Positions 50,762-58,378 of a DNA stretch of 64,000 nucleotides are shown piece after piece. Every line of letters starts with the position of its first letter. Positions within the stretch are counted from its first letter, which is position 1. This stretch comes from VRUE01 sp963715625 (GTDB taxonomy: Bacteria; Actinomycetota; Thermoleophilia; Solirubrobacterales; 70-9). Under the pieces are notes generated by a model. It saw only the letters and a program-made list of their open reading frames with translations. It was not told the origin of the DNA and searched no databases. The translations under genes were made by a program, and so were the position numbers. The stretch lies in the NCBI GenBank assembly GCA_963715625.1, contig OY970260.1:1612001-1676000 (forward strand), read 5' to 3'.

Positions 50762-52099
50762 CTACTGGCTGGCCTGTGCCGTCATCGCCCACCAAGCGTT
50801 GACGGCGTCCTTGATCTGTCCTCGTCGTGGTTTCACCGTATGCGAATCTTCGTCTAGCACGCGGAACGGCACGACATTGAAGGTGAGCGGGCCGCCGCTC
50901 AACTGCATCCCCGGGATACCGAGCCCGCGTTGCAGAACCCCGCCCTCGAGATCGACACGGGAAAAGGCATGCGGGAAGGCGCTGAGGGCAAGCATGATCC
51001 CGCCGCCCTCCTCATCGACCGCCCCCGCCTCGTCTATGAATTGCAGTGTCTTCTCCTCCTCGGGCATGGCACTGAACGGATTGACGTTGTGGCCGCTCGC
51101 GTCCTGGAAGGTGATGCCCGAATCTCTCATGCTCTGTCCGAGGCCCTGCAGGACATCGTCGTCAGGGCGGCCGTAGACGACCGCCAGCAGACGGCGATTC
51201 GTCAGGGTGCAGATCCCGGAGCCGAACATCACCGGCGTTTCGCGGCCGCCCTCGCCCTGCCGCATCAGCACCACCCTGCCCATCAGGGAGATGAACGGCG
51301 CTTCTTCATCCCAAGTCCCGGTCGCGACCATCGCGCCGTCGGCGCTCGGCGTCAGGCGAACCGCCAACTCCTGCCACTCGGCCTGTCCTTCACGCAACTC
51401 GAAGTGACGCAGCTCGACTCCCTCGACATCGCCGGTGTCGGCGGTGTCCACCCACTGGGGATAGCCGCAAACCGTGAGGGCGCGAGCGCTGTCGCTGGGA
51501 GGGGTGGATCCCTCGGGCTTCATCGCAGCAGCCGCGCGCCGGGCCAAGTCCTCGACGTAGGCGACCGCTGCCTCCGTGTCGTTGCCGGCGTGCGTGGCAG
51601 CGGCCAGTACTTCGACCCCTACACGGCTCGCCGCGACGCGCGCCGCCGGGACCTCAGAGAGCGCCCTCTCCACGGCCTCGGGATCGCCGCTGGCGAGTCC
51701 GAAGCGGACCCGGATCAGCGGTGTCCCACCATCGGGCCGGCTGCCCTCCTCGACGCGCAGCGGCAAGCCACCAAGCACGCCAAGGACGCCGCCCTCGCCC
51801 GGGTCGAAGGTGCCATCGCCGGGCGGAGGCTGGCTGGGGGCGAACCCGTGACGTTCGGTGAGCACGTCGCGGAGCCCAGCCAGCCCTGCTGGACTTGACT
51901 CCGTGCGGCTCTCGGCGACGGGCTCTACCGCGGGCGACGCCTCGAGCCCACCCCCGGCGCTCGGCGCAGGCTCGGGCTCGGAGAACTGCAGCTGATCGGC
52001 ACCGCAGGAACGGCAGAAGCGCGCGCTGGCGTCAATGCCGGCGCCGCACGCGCCGCAGAAAATCGACTCAGCGACCTCGGCGCCGCTGCCTTCGCTCAC
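50762..52099 (-). CDS. Zinc-ribbon protein with large folded domain
   Basis: 445 residues. Ribbon FCGACGAGIDASARFCRSCG near the start, then a Pro/Ser linker. A roughly 330-residue globular region carries GGTPLIRVRFGLASGDPEAV, AVRLTPSADGAMVATGTWDE, ISLMGRVVLMRQGEGG and SGICTLTNRRLLAVVYGRPD. The last resembles the strand pattern of PH-like/GRAM-type domains, which often share a TNRRLL motif. No TM helix; cytosolic. Overlaps the preceding gene by GTGA/ATGA-type spacing. Confidence 0.72.
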   Translation of the reverse strand: MSEGSGAEVAESIFCGACGAGIDASARFCRSCGADQLQFSEPEPAPSAGGGLEASPAVEPVAESRTESSPAGLAGLRDVLTERHGFAPSQPPPGDGTFDPGEGGVLGVLGGLPLRVEEGSRPDGGTPLIRVRFGLASGDPEAVERALSEVPAARVAASRVGVEVLAAATHAGNDTEAAVAYVEDLARRAAAAMKPEGSTPPSDSARALTVCGYPQWVDTADTGDVEGVELRHFELREGQAEWQELAVRLTPSADGAMVATGTWDEEAPFISLMGRVVLMRQGEGGRETPVMFGSGICTLTNRRLLAVVYGRPDDDVLQGLGQSMRDSGITFQDASGHNVNPFSAMPEEEKTLQFIDEAGAVDEEGGGIMLALSAFPHAFSRVDLEGGVLQRGLGIPGMQLSGGPLTFNVVPFRVLDEDSHTVKPRRGQIKDAVNAWWAMTAQASQ

Positions 52100-52962
52100 G
52101 TCGGGACTTTCTCTCCACAGGCAGGGCAGAAGGTGTCCTCAACACCGATTCCCTCGCCGCAGGCGGTGCAGAACGCCCCCTCGGGGGATGGCGGCGATGG
52201 TGGGGTGGGAGCTGGCTCGGAGACTGTGACCTCCTGCGCCGCGAGGAGATCCGCCTGTGGGGCGATCCGAGCCGAGTGCTCGCTCACCGGCAGTGGAGCT
52301 GCCATTTCAAAGACGCTTTTATCGCCGCCCGCAGCGACTCGCCCCTGGCTGCTGAGGTGGGCTTCGATCCCTGCTCGGGACTCGGCATCGAGCTCCTCGC
52401 TTGAGAGCCGGTAGCGAGCCGCGCGGTCGGCGATCTCCGCGGCGACGCGTGAGGCCTCGATGTTCTTCGGGAGGGTCAGGGTCAGCGTCATCGCCGTGCC
52501 GTCTTCAGCGGCGCAGTGCAGGATGAGCGTCTCATCGCTAGTGAAGCCCGTCTTAGGCGTGCTCGCTACCCACCGTAGCCACGGGTAGCGCACCTGCCCG
52601 GCGAGCATCCTGCCGCGCGAGCGAAGCGCCGCCCGGGCCTTGCTCACCGCGTTGAAAACGACCATAGCCGTCGCGCCGCCGACCCAGCCGCCCCCCTTGT
52701 CGTACTTGCTGCATGCGACGGCGAGGCGGGCATCGGTAATGAAAAAGTCGATGCGCACCTTGCGCACGCGCAGCATCGTGCTGTTGCCGACCTTGAACTC
52801 GAGGGCGTTGGCGGTGAGCGATTGGATCGACTCGCCGTCGCGTGGCTCGAAGACGACTGTGTTCTTCTGGGCGCCGGGGATGGGAAAGAGGAGCCCCTGC
52901 TCAGTGAGGTCCGCCACCGCACCGGGCTCCGGCACCTCGAGGATGTCGATCATCCCCACCAC
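52096..52962 (-). CDS. PH-like domain protein with C-terminal zinc ribbon
   Basis: 288 residues. LEFKVGNSTMLRVRKVRIDF then FITDARLAVACSKYDKGGG resembles a bacterial PH-like/GRAM fold (the FITDARL strand). Residues about 70-190 continue a beta-rich domain. Helix and linker lead to FCTACGEGIGVEDTFCPACG at the C-terminus. Coupled to the 50762 gene by a 4-bp overlap, so the two probably act together. Confidence 0.72.
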   Translation of the reverse strand: MVGMIDILEVPEPGAVADLTEQGLLFPIPGAQKNTVVFEPRDGESIQSLTANALEFKVGNSTMLRVRKVRIDFFITDARLAVACSKYDKGGGWVGGATAMVVFNAVSKARAALRSRGRMLAGQVRYPWLRWVASTPKTGFTSDETLILHCAAEDGTAMTLTLTLPKNIEASRVAAEIADRAARYRLSSEELDAESRAGIEAHLSSQGRVAAGGDKSVFEMAAPLPVSEHSARIAPQADLLAAQEVTVSEPAPTPPSPPSPEGAFCTACGEGIGVEDTFCPACGEKVPT

Positions 52963-52990
52963 CTCCTCTTGTGCACACGTCGTCGTTGGG

Positions 52991-53218
52991 TCATCGCTTC
53001 ATGAACTGGTCGTGGTGCTGCTTGGTGGCACGATTGGGGAACCGGGGTCGGACGAACAGCAGGTATGGGACCACGAAGAGCGGACCCAAGACAACCATGA
53101 AGATCGCCCAGAACGGGCGTTCTCGATCCGCGTAGGCCCATTCCGCGCTCGAATGGCGGAACGCATCGATCACTCCCAGCGCCGCGATTGCCAGCCAGGC
53201 GACGGTAATCAAACTCAT
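52991..53218 (-). CDS. Small PLD-N-type membrane protein
   Basis: 75 residues. Two membrane helices (LITVAWLAIAALGVIDAF and FWAIFMVVLGPLFVVPYLLF) with RERPFWA between them and a basic C-terminal tail. The pattern matches the short PLDc_N (phospholipase D N-terminal) family of stand-alone two-helix proteins, whose role is unknown. Confidence 0.7.
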   Translation of the reverse strand: MSLITVAWLAIAALGVIDAFRHSSAEWAYADRERPFWAIFMVVLGPLFVVPYLLFVRPRFPNRATKQHHDQFMKR

Positions 53219-53247
53219 CAGGTCCTCAGCTCCGTTCTCTTCTTATC

Positions 53248-54453
53248 TCAGGGGGACAGTCCAATTGCCAGTGGCACGGCGCTTGCATCAGTCTGCGATA
53301 CGGAGGCACCCCCCACCGCCATGCAGGAAGTCGCCGAGAAGCAGGAGATCCCCATGAGCTCCCCGGGTTCTTCGGGCTGGACGGGCAGCGACCATCCACC
53401 ATGCTGAAACTGAGCGACGACGGCGGGGAAAGTGGCACCGGCGATCGGTTGACCGCCGGCAGCCGAGCACTCGCTCCTCCCAGGGCAACTCACGGCGTAC
53501 CAGGAGACCGGCTCAGCCCCAGCGCTCGCCGGAAGCGGTTCCGGCTGGCTCCACCCTTTCCCGTCGAAGCGGTATGCGGACATCGGCCCGTCGAAGCGAG
53601 GGCCGCCGATCGCAATGCAGTCGTCTTGGGCGGGGCAGGTTGCCGCCTGGAAGAGGATGCCTGCCGGAAGCGTCAGCGACTGCCAGCTGCTGCCGTCGAA
53701 GACATCCCCGGCCTGTTCGTTGTCCCGGCCCCCGTCTGAGCTGAAGTTGGTCAGCAGGATGCACCGGCTCACCGAGCCACACGCCAAAAGCGCGCCGTCG
53801 CCGGTCTGCTCCTCTTCTTGGGGTGAGGGTGCCGAGACCCTCGACCAGGTGCCTTCGGTGTAGTGCAGCAGCAGTAGTTCGCCGGCGGTCGGTTCCTGGC
53901 TGAAGTCCTCACCGTCGCCGGCCGCCCAGCACTCGGTCGCGCTCGGGCACGCGATGCCCGAGAGGCCGCTTTCGGGGAACCCGACTGCGTTTGGCGATTC
54001 TTCGACGGTCCAGCTCTTGCCGTCGAAATGCTCGATTAGCGTCGAGATCGCTTCCTGGCCGGAAGCCGCAGCGCCCACGGCCCAGCAACTCGTCTTCGCC
54101 GGGCAGGCGATGCCGTAGAGGGTCAAGGCCTTGCCCGGGGTCGGAACCCGTTCCCATTCCTGGCCGTCGAAGTGGAAGACTTGACCGCCGTTTGAGCCTC
54201 CTTCTTCGATGTTCGCCGTCGCCCAGCAGTCCCCGGCATCGGGACAGGCAACGCCTGAGAATTCTCCGGAACCGGGATCCGCAGTGGGGATGGATCGCCA
54301 TGCGCCGGCCTCTTCGGGTGCGGCTCCGCTGGAGGTGGTTGTACTGCTCTGAGAGGCGCTGCCCCCGCAGCCAACCAATCCCAGGCCGCCAACGGCGATT
54401 GCACACAAGAGGGCGAGAGTCCCTCGCAGGATGCCAAGACTCTCTCGGTTCAC
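53248..54453 (-). CDS. Beta-propeller-like lipoprotein
   Basis: 401 residues. Signal peptide and lipobox (GLGLVGCGG at about residue 25). Six or seven repeats of about 45-55 residues follow, each with a CxxxxxCWAxG-type core: GVACPDAGDCWATANIEEGG, GIACPAKTSCWAVGAAASG, GIACPSATECWAAGDGED, TCPAQDDCIAIGGPRF, SCPGRSECSAAGGQP, SCFSATSCMAVGGASV. This is the Cys-rich beta-propeller repeat frequent in actinobacterial surface proteins. Likely binds an extracellular ligand. Confidence 0.82.
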   Translation of the reverse strand: MNRESLGILRGTLALLCAIAVGGLGLVGCGGSASQSSTTTSSGAAPEEAGAWRSIPTADPGSGEFSGVACPDAGDCWATANIEEGGSNGGQVFHFDGQEWERVPTPGKALTLYGIACPAKTSCWAVGAAASGQEAISTLIEHFDGKSWTVEESPNAVGFPESGLSGIACPSATECWAAGDGEDFSQEPTAGELLLLHYTEGTWSRVSAPSPQEEEQTGDGALLACGSVSRCILLTNFSSDGGRDNEQAGDVFDGSSWQSLTLPAGILFQAATCPAQDDCIAIGGPRFDGPMSAYRFDGKGWSQPEPLPASAGAEPVSWYAVSCPGRSECSAAGGQPIAGATFPAVVAQFQHGGWSLPVQPEEPGELMGISCFSATSCMAVGGASVSQTDASAVPLAIGLSP

Positions 54454-54630
54454 CTTTGCATGTCCCCGCTGACTGGTCCTCGGCTATCGCCGCCCCCCTT
54501 GGATGCGGCGGAGAAGGGGCAGCAGGCTACCAGCAGATGGCGATCAGTTGGTCACGTCGTGCGCAATGGGCTCAGGCTAGCGGGATCGTCAGCTGCGTAC
54601 GCCGTGTGCCCTTGCGTGTATCCTAAGGCC

Positions 54631-54888
54631 ATGGCTGAGCGGAACCGCCGGATTAACGTGACCCTCGAGCCGGACTACGCGCGGAAGCTCGCGGGCCTGG
54701 CGGAGCGCACTCATGTCCAGGAGGGGACCCTGGCTCGCTCGCTTCTCGCCAGCGCGCTCGACGAAGCCGATCCGGACGCCTCGCGGATCACTGAAATTCT
54801 CGACGGGATTCCTGGAGCCTGGGAGCGGGCGCAGGAATCGATCGAGCAGGCTCGGCGCGGCGAGACTGTGCCGCTCTCTGAGCTCTAG
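54631..54888 (+). CDS. Ribbon-helix-helix antitoxin
   Basis: 85 residues from the ATG at 54631 (a longer frame upstream has no coding character). RRINVTLEPDYARKLAGLAE then EGTLARSLLASALDEA is a ribbon-helix-helix domain; the C-terminal helix would bind the toxin. 3 bp precede the ParE-like gene. Presumed autorepressor. Confidence 0.83.
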   Translation: MAERNRRINVTLEPDYARKLAGLAERTHVQEGTLARSLLASALDEADPDASRITEILDGIPGAWERAQESIEQARRGETVPLSEL

Positions 54889-54891
54889 CCG

Positions 54892-55182
54892 ATGCCGGCT
54901 ATCGAGGTCACGCGCCAGGCGCGCGATGAGCTTCGCGGGCTGATCGAGACCCGCCAGCTTCCGGCCGACACGCGAGAACGCGTCTCGCGCTCGATGCTCA
55001 CGTTGGAGGAGTTCCCGCGTGCCGGCAAGCAGCTCTCCGGCGTCTGGCGGGATTGCCGTGCGCTGATCGGTCCGTGGGGCTGGTTGATCGTCGTCTACAT
55101 GTACCGCGAGGCCGAGGATCGAGTCGTTGTGATCGCCTTCCACGACGCTCGGACCTCCGATGCCGCGATCGCTCGTGCTTGA
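54892..55182 (+). CDS. RelE/ParE-family toxin
   Basis: 96 residues. IEVTRQARDELRGLIETRQL, LEEFPRAGKQLSGVWRDCRA, WGWLIVVYMYREAEDRVVVI and AFHDARTS follow the beta-alpha plan of ParE/RelE toxins, with the usual LIVVYMYRE strand and an Arg in the core. Likely inhibits gyrase or cleaves mRNA at the ribosome; which is not decidable here. Confidence 0.83.
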   Translation: MPAIEVTRQARDELRGLIETRQLPADTRERVSRSMLTLEEFPRAGKQLSGVWRDCRALIGPWGWLIVVYMYREAEDRVVVIAFHDARTSDAAIARA

Positions 55183-55471
55183 ACGCTGCTCGGTATTCGC
55201 GGCGGGGACTAAACCGGACGGTCTGCCACATGCCCGGCGCCTGCCACCGAAGCCCACGCCAGAACAGATCGCCAACGACGAGCAACCTGACGCCGACGCC
55301 GCCTAGGCGACAGCGCTCAGGGTGTCATTTGCTCGGCTATCCGTGGGTGGTCGCGAGCGACGTTGCGCGCCGCCGAGCGGATTTCGGTACCACCACCGGT
55401 CCATTCCATAGCTGGCCGCGTCTTGGAACAGCGGGACTCGGTCGCCTAGCCCGAGTCCCGCTGTTGGTGTC
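55183..55471. other. Intergenic region downstream of the ParE-like gene
   Basis: About 290 bp with no supported gene. An imperfect inverted repeat around the CGAGTCCCGCTGTT at 55451 and AACAGCGGGACTCG at 55428-55441 gives a 14-bp perfect stem (AACAGCGGGACTCG / CGAGTCCCGCTGTT) with a 9-nt loop. It is a likely terminator or transcription block for one or both converging genes. Confidence 0.6.
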
Positions 55472-55476
55472 TCACG

Positions 55477-56350
55477 TCAGGCCAGGTGAACCAGGACCGC
55501 TTTGACGAGCTTCTGGGGGCTCTGCGTTCCGAAGTGACGTCGGGTCGTAGCGGGCGAGGGGAGAGCCGGATCGACCACCATGTCGTTCCGGCTCGGCCAG
55601 CGCCCGTGACGTATGCGCCAATCGCAGAACGCCAGGATCATCTCGGTTGACGTCCAGGGTTTGATTCGCCGATCTCCGTAGGCGGGCTCGATACCCGCGG
55701 CACGGACCGCTTCCCTCCAGCTCCCAAAGAGTCGATTCGGTGATACGGCTTGCACGCCTGACAAGCATTGGTCCGTATCCAGCTGGGACGCCGGTCAACT
55801 CCTCGATGCGCTTATAGGTCAGCCCCTTCGTGCGCAGCTCACGCACTTTCCGGACCTGCTCATCGGTGTAGCGGGCACATCGATGGTGCGCGCCCCGGGG
55901 TGCCACGCAGGGAGAGGCACCTTGATTCGCCGCACCGAGGGCACGCGCCGCGATGGGGTCGTCGGCAAGTTCAGACAGCTCGACATGTGAGTCGAGTGAT
56001 CTGAAACCGTGGTCCGCCAGGACGCTCGTCGCATCTCCGGCGACTTCCGTGAGTGCCTCCAGCGACGTGGTCCTGCGGCCTTTTTCGCGGATCTTCATTC
56101 CCTTGTTGCGGGCCGTTCCGCGTAGATAGCCACCGATCGGCCCTGGCTCGAGTCGATCGGCCTTTTCTGCGAGGACGATCCATGCGTCCTGAACGGCGTC
56201 TTCGGCGTCCTCTTTGCTGAGGCCCGGTACCTGGACTCGAACGCTCTTTACCAACCCAGCGTGCTGATCGCGATCTACCGTGAGATCAATGTGGTGATCG
56301 TGCTCGGTGCTGTCCTGCGGGTGAAAGGCTGCAGGCGTAATTTCGCTCAT
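55477..56350 (-). pseudogene. Sigma-like protein with homing-endonuclease-associated repeats, frameshifted
   Basis: From the ATG at 56350 (ribosome-binding site AAGGAGAAACAG), the first frame encodes an ECF-type sigma region 2 (SKEDAEDAVQDAWIVLAEKA, GYLRGTARNKGMKIREKGR) and later a helix-turn-helix (VRKVRELRTKGLTYKRIEEL). At about 55760 the coding signal moves to another frame. That frame encodes NRLFGSWREAVRAAGIEPAY and MILAFCDWRIRHGRWPSRND, the repeat found next to HNH/homing endonucleases, down to 55477. One indel would join them. Sigma factor plus such repeats is odd; either a frameshifted fusion or two genes. Confidence 0.6.
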
Positions 56351-56504
56351 CTGTTTCTCCTTGGTCGAGGACCGAAGAGCGAACCTCTGCCTGATGCAGG
56401 ACCCACGTTGCATGAGCTTCACCGTGCGGAGGGCTCGGGGTGTCCGCCGTCGCGGTCTCGGTTTGGAGCGAACGTAGGCGCGGCTATCGCTTGAGTGCCA
56501 GACC

Positions 56505-57036
56505 CTACGGAAGGTTGTCGCGAATTAATTCCGCAAAGTCGGGAGCGTCCCTGGCAATGTAGTCGAGTACTTCGTGTGGGGTGAGGGCCTGCCGCAGCGC
56601 TGCGCGCCGTATTGGACTCGAGGTGGTAGAGGTCGATCAGGAAATCATCGGGGCTCAGGGCCTCGATGCCGAGTGGGTCGCACGCCTCGGGTAGGAAGTC
56701 CTCGAGGTTGTGGGTGAGGACGACCTGGGCGCCGACGCCGACGGCCGCCGCCAAGACATGGCGGTCCTTCGGATCGTTGGTCATCGCCGGCTCGATGGTC
56801 GAGACCAGCGAGTCGGGCGCCATTGCCTCCGGGAATGCCTCCTTCATCGTCGCCGTCACCCGCGCGGCGCGCTCGCTGTCGGTTCGGCCGCTCTCCACGA
56901 GGTTCTTGGCAAGCTCGGCGAGGATGCGCTCGCTCCATTTGGGCACGTAGAGGTCGGCCTCGGCGAGGCGCAGGAGCGTGTCCCGCAGAGGAGCGGGGAG
57001 GAGGACGTTGGTGTCGAGGACGGCTAGAAAGGCCAC
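56505..57036 (-). pseudogene. PIN-domain toxin, frameshifted near its end
   Basis: The frame from ATG 57036 has AVLDTNVLLPAPLRDTLLRL, ILAELAKNLVESGRTD and DPKDRHVLAAAVGVGAQVVL, the acidic core of a PIN_3/VapC-like RNase. Near 56605 the frame runs into unrelated residues. One base away it continues as ALRQALTPHEVLDYIARDAP then DFAELIRDNLP and stops at 56505, the normal family C-terminus. The catalytic core is upstream of the shift, so partial activity cannot be excluded. Sequencing error is possible. Confidence 0.75.
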
Positions 57037-57074
57037 TGGCCAGGCAGCCTATGAATCGCGGCCGATGCCGCCGA

Positions 57075-57530
57075 TCAGCGGTAGCCGCCCTCGAAGCCCT
57101 CGGAGAGCCGGGTCAGCTCGTCCAGCTTCTCGCGGCGATCCTGCGAGCGCTTGCCCCTGAAGGCAAGAACGTCCTCCAGGCGGACGCGGCGGTGGGTCCC
57201 GACCCGATGGAAGGGGATCTCTCCCTCGTCGAGGAGCTTCACCAGATGCGGCCGCGAGACTCGCAGCAGATTCGCCGCCTGCTGACTCGTCAGCTCCTCC
57301 TCCTGGGGGGCGAGCACGACCGTCTGTCCCCGCGACATCGCGTCGACCACCAAGCGCAGCGCGTGGAACGCGGAGGCCGGGATGCCGATCATCTCTCCGT
57401 CGGGACCGAGCAGCCGCGCTTCTCCGTGCTCGCGGTAGATCTCATTGATCTCGGCGCTGAGCCGGGTCATGACCTCCGCGTCGGCGGGGTCAGGGGCAAC
57501 GAGGTTGTCTCGAGTCTTGGGTGCGGCCAT
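57075..57530 (-). CDS. Helix-turn-helix (excisionase-type) antitoxin
   Basis: 151 residues. The DNA-binding part is ELTSQQAANLLRVSRPHLVK then LLDEGEIPFHRVGTHRRVRL, an excisionase/MerR-like HTH. The N-terminal half (about 1-85) is probably the toxin-binding or dimerisation domain. This HTH class regularly accompanies PIN_3 toxins; the toxin starts 38 bp downstream. A promoter is visible upstream. Confidence 0.8.
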   Translation of the reverse strand: MAAPKTRDNLVAPDPADAEVMTRLSAEINEIYREHGEARLLGPDGEMIGIPASAFHALRLVVDAMSRGQTVVLAPQEEELTSQQAANLLRVSRPHLVKLLDEGEIPFHRVGTHRRVRLEDVLAFRGKRSQDRREKLDELTRLSEGFEGGYR

Positions 57531-57554
57531 CGTTCCGTCCGTTCAGACTCCAAC

Positions 57555-57583
57555 AATGTACCGGATAAACGTAACAACCGCAA
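57555..57583 (-). promoter_or_regulatory. Promoter of the HTH/PIN pair
   Basis: On the minus strand: TTGCGG (57578-57583), a 17-bp spacer and TACATT (57555-57560), about 25 bp before the ATG at 57530. The stretch is notably AT-rich against its surroundings. Confidence 0.55.
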
Positions 57584-57789
57584 CAGACGCAATTGACGAA
57601 ACTGCGCCCACCTACGGAGCCGCGTGAAGGGACCGACGGGTAGTTACACCACTACCTACGACTTGACTGCTGAGCGAGGCCATAGCCGGGCTCTTCCCCG
57701 ACGAGGGCCGTCTGCGGATCCTTCCTCCGCCGGGCTGATCGCCGCGCCTATAGGCCTGCTCAGCCGACTCAGCCGCAGTCGGACTTCCC

Positions 57790-57810
57790 GATATATCAGG
57801 GTGAGATATC
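57790..57810. promoter_or_regulatory. PadR-type operator
   Basis: GATATATCA-GGG-TGAGATATC is a near-perfect inverted repeat (8 of 9 positions) 10 bp before the padR start codon. PadR repressors often bind such AT-rich dyads at their own promoter, so autorepression is inferred. Confidence 0.75.
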
Positions 57811-57819
57811 GTTTTCCTT

Positions 57820-58378
57820 ATGGAGCTCAGCACCAGCGCGTACGTAATCCTCGGGATGGTCAGCCAGCAGCCGCGATCGGGATATGAGATCAAGGCGTTG
57901 GTCGACGAGTTGAACGCGGTTCTTCTGGGCGACCAGCTACGGACAGATCTACCCGGAGCTGAGGCGGCTGGCCGAGGCCGGGCTGATCGAGGGGTCCGAG
58001 GCGCCGCGCGGGAAGCGCCGGCGAACGGTCTACGCGATCACGCCGAGGGGCGAAGCGGCCCTGAAGGAGTGGCTGCAGGAGGACCCCGCCATCTCGGAGA
58101 TGCGCGAGGAAGGGCTGCTGAAGCTGTTCTTCGCCGGCGCCCTTCCTCCCACCCGGGCGATCGGGACCCTGCGCTGGATGGGTGAGCATCATGCCGCCAT
58201 CGCGGAGCGGCTGCGCGGCCTGGAGCCGAAGGCACGGGAGAAAGACGACGGCAACCAGTTCCCGCTGATGGTCCTACGTGGCGGGATCGAGCTCAACGAG
58301 CGGTTCGCTCAGTGGTGCGCGCAGATGGAGGCCCATCTACTCGAGTTCGACGCCCGAGGACGGCGAGAGAGAGGCTTG
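57820..58378 (+). pseudogene. PadR-family regulator, frameshifted and read into the transporter
   Basis: The ATG at 57820 opens MELSTSAYVILGMVSQQPRS then GYEIKALVD, the usual PadR start. At about 57915 the signal moves to the next frame: RFFWATSYGQIYPELRRLAE, GKRRRTVYAITPRGEAALKE and the C-terminal helical PadR domain up to about 58375. No stop codon separates this second frame from the MMPL protein. So the N-terminal half is frameshifted and the C-terminal half is fused in frame to the transporter. An operator lies just upstream. Confidence 0.75.
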
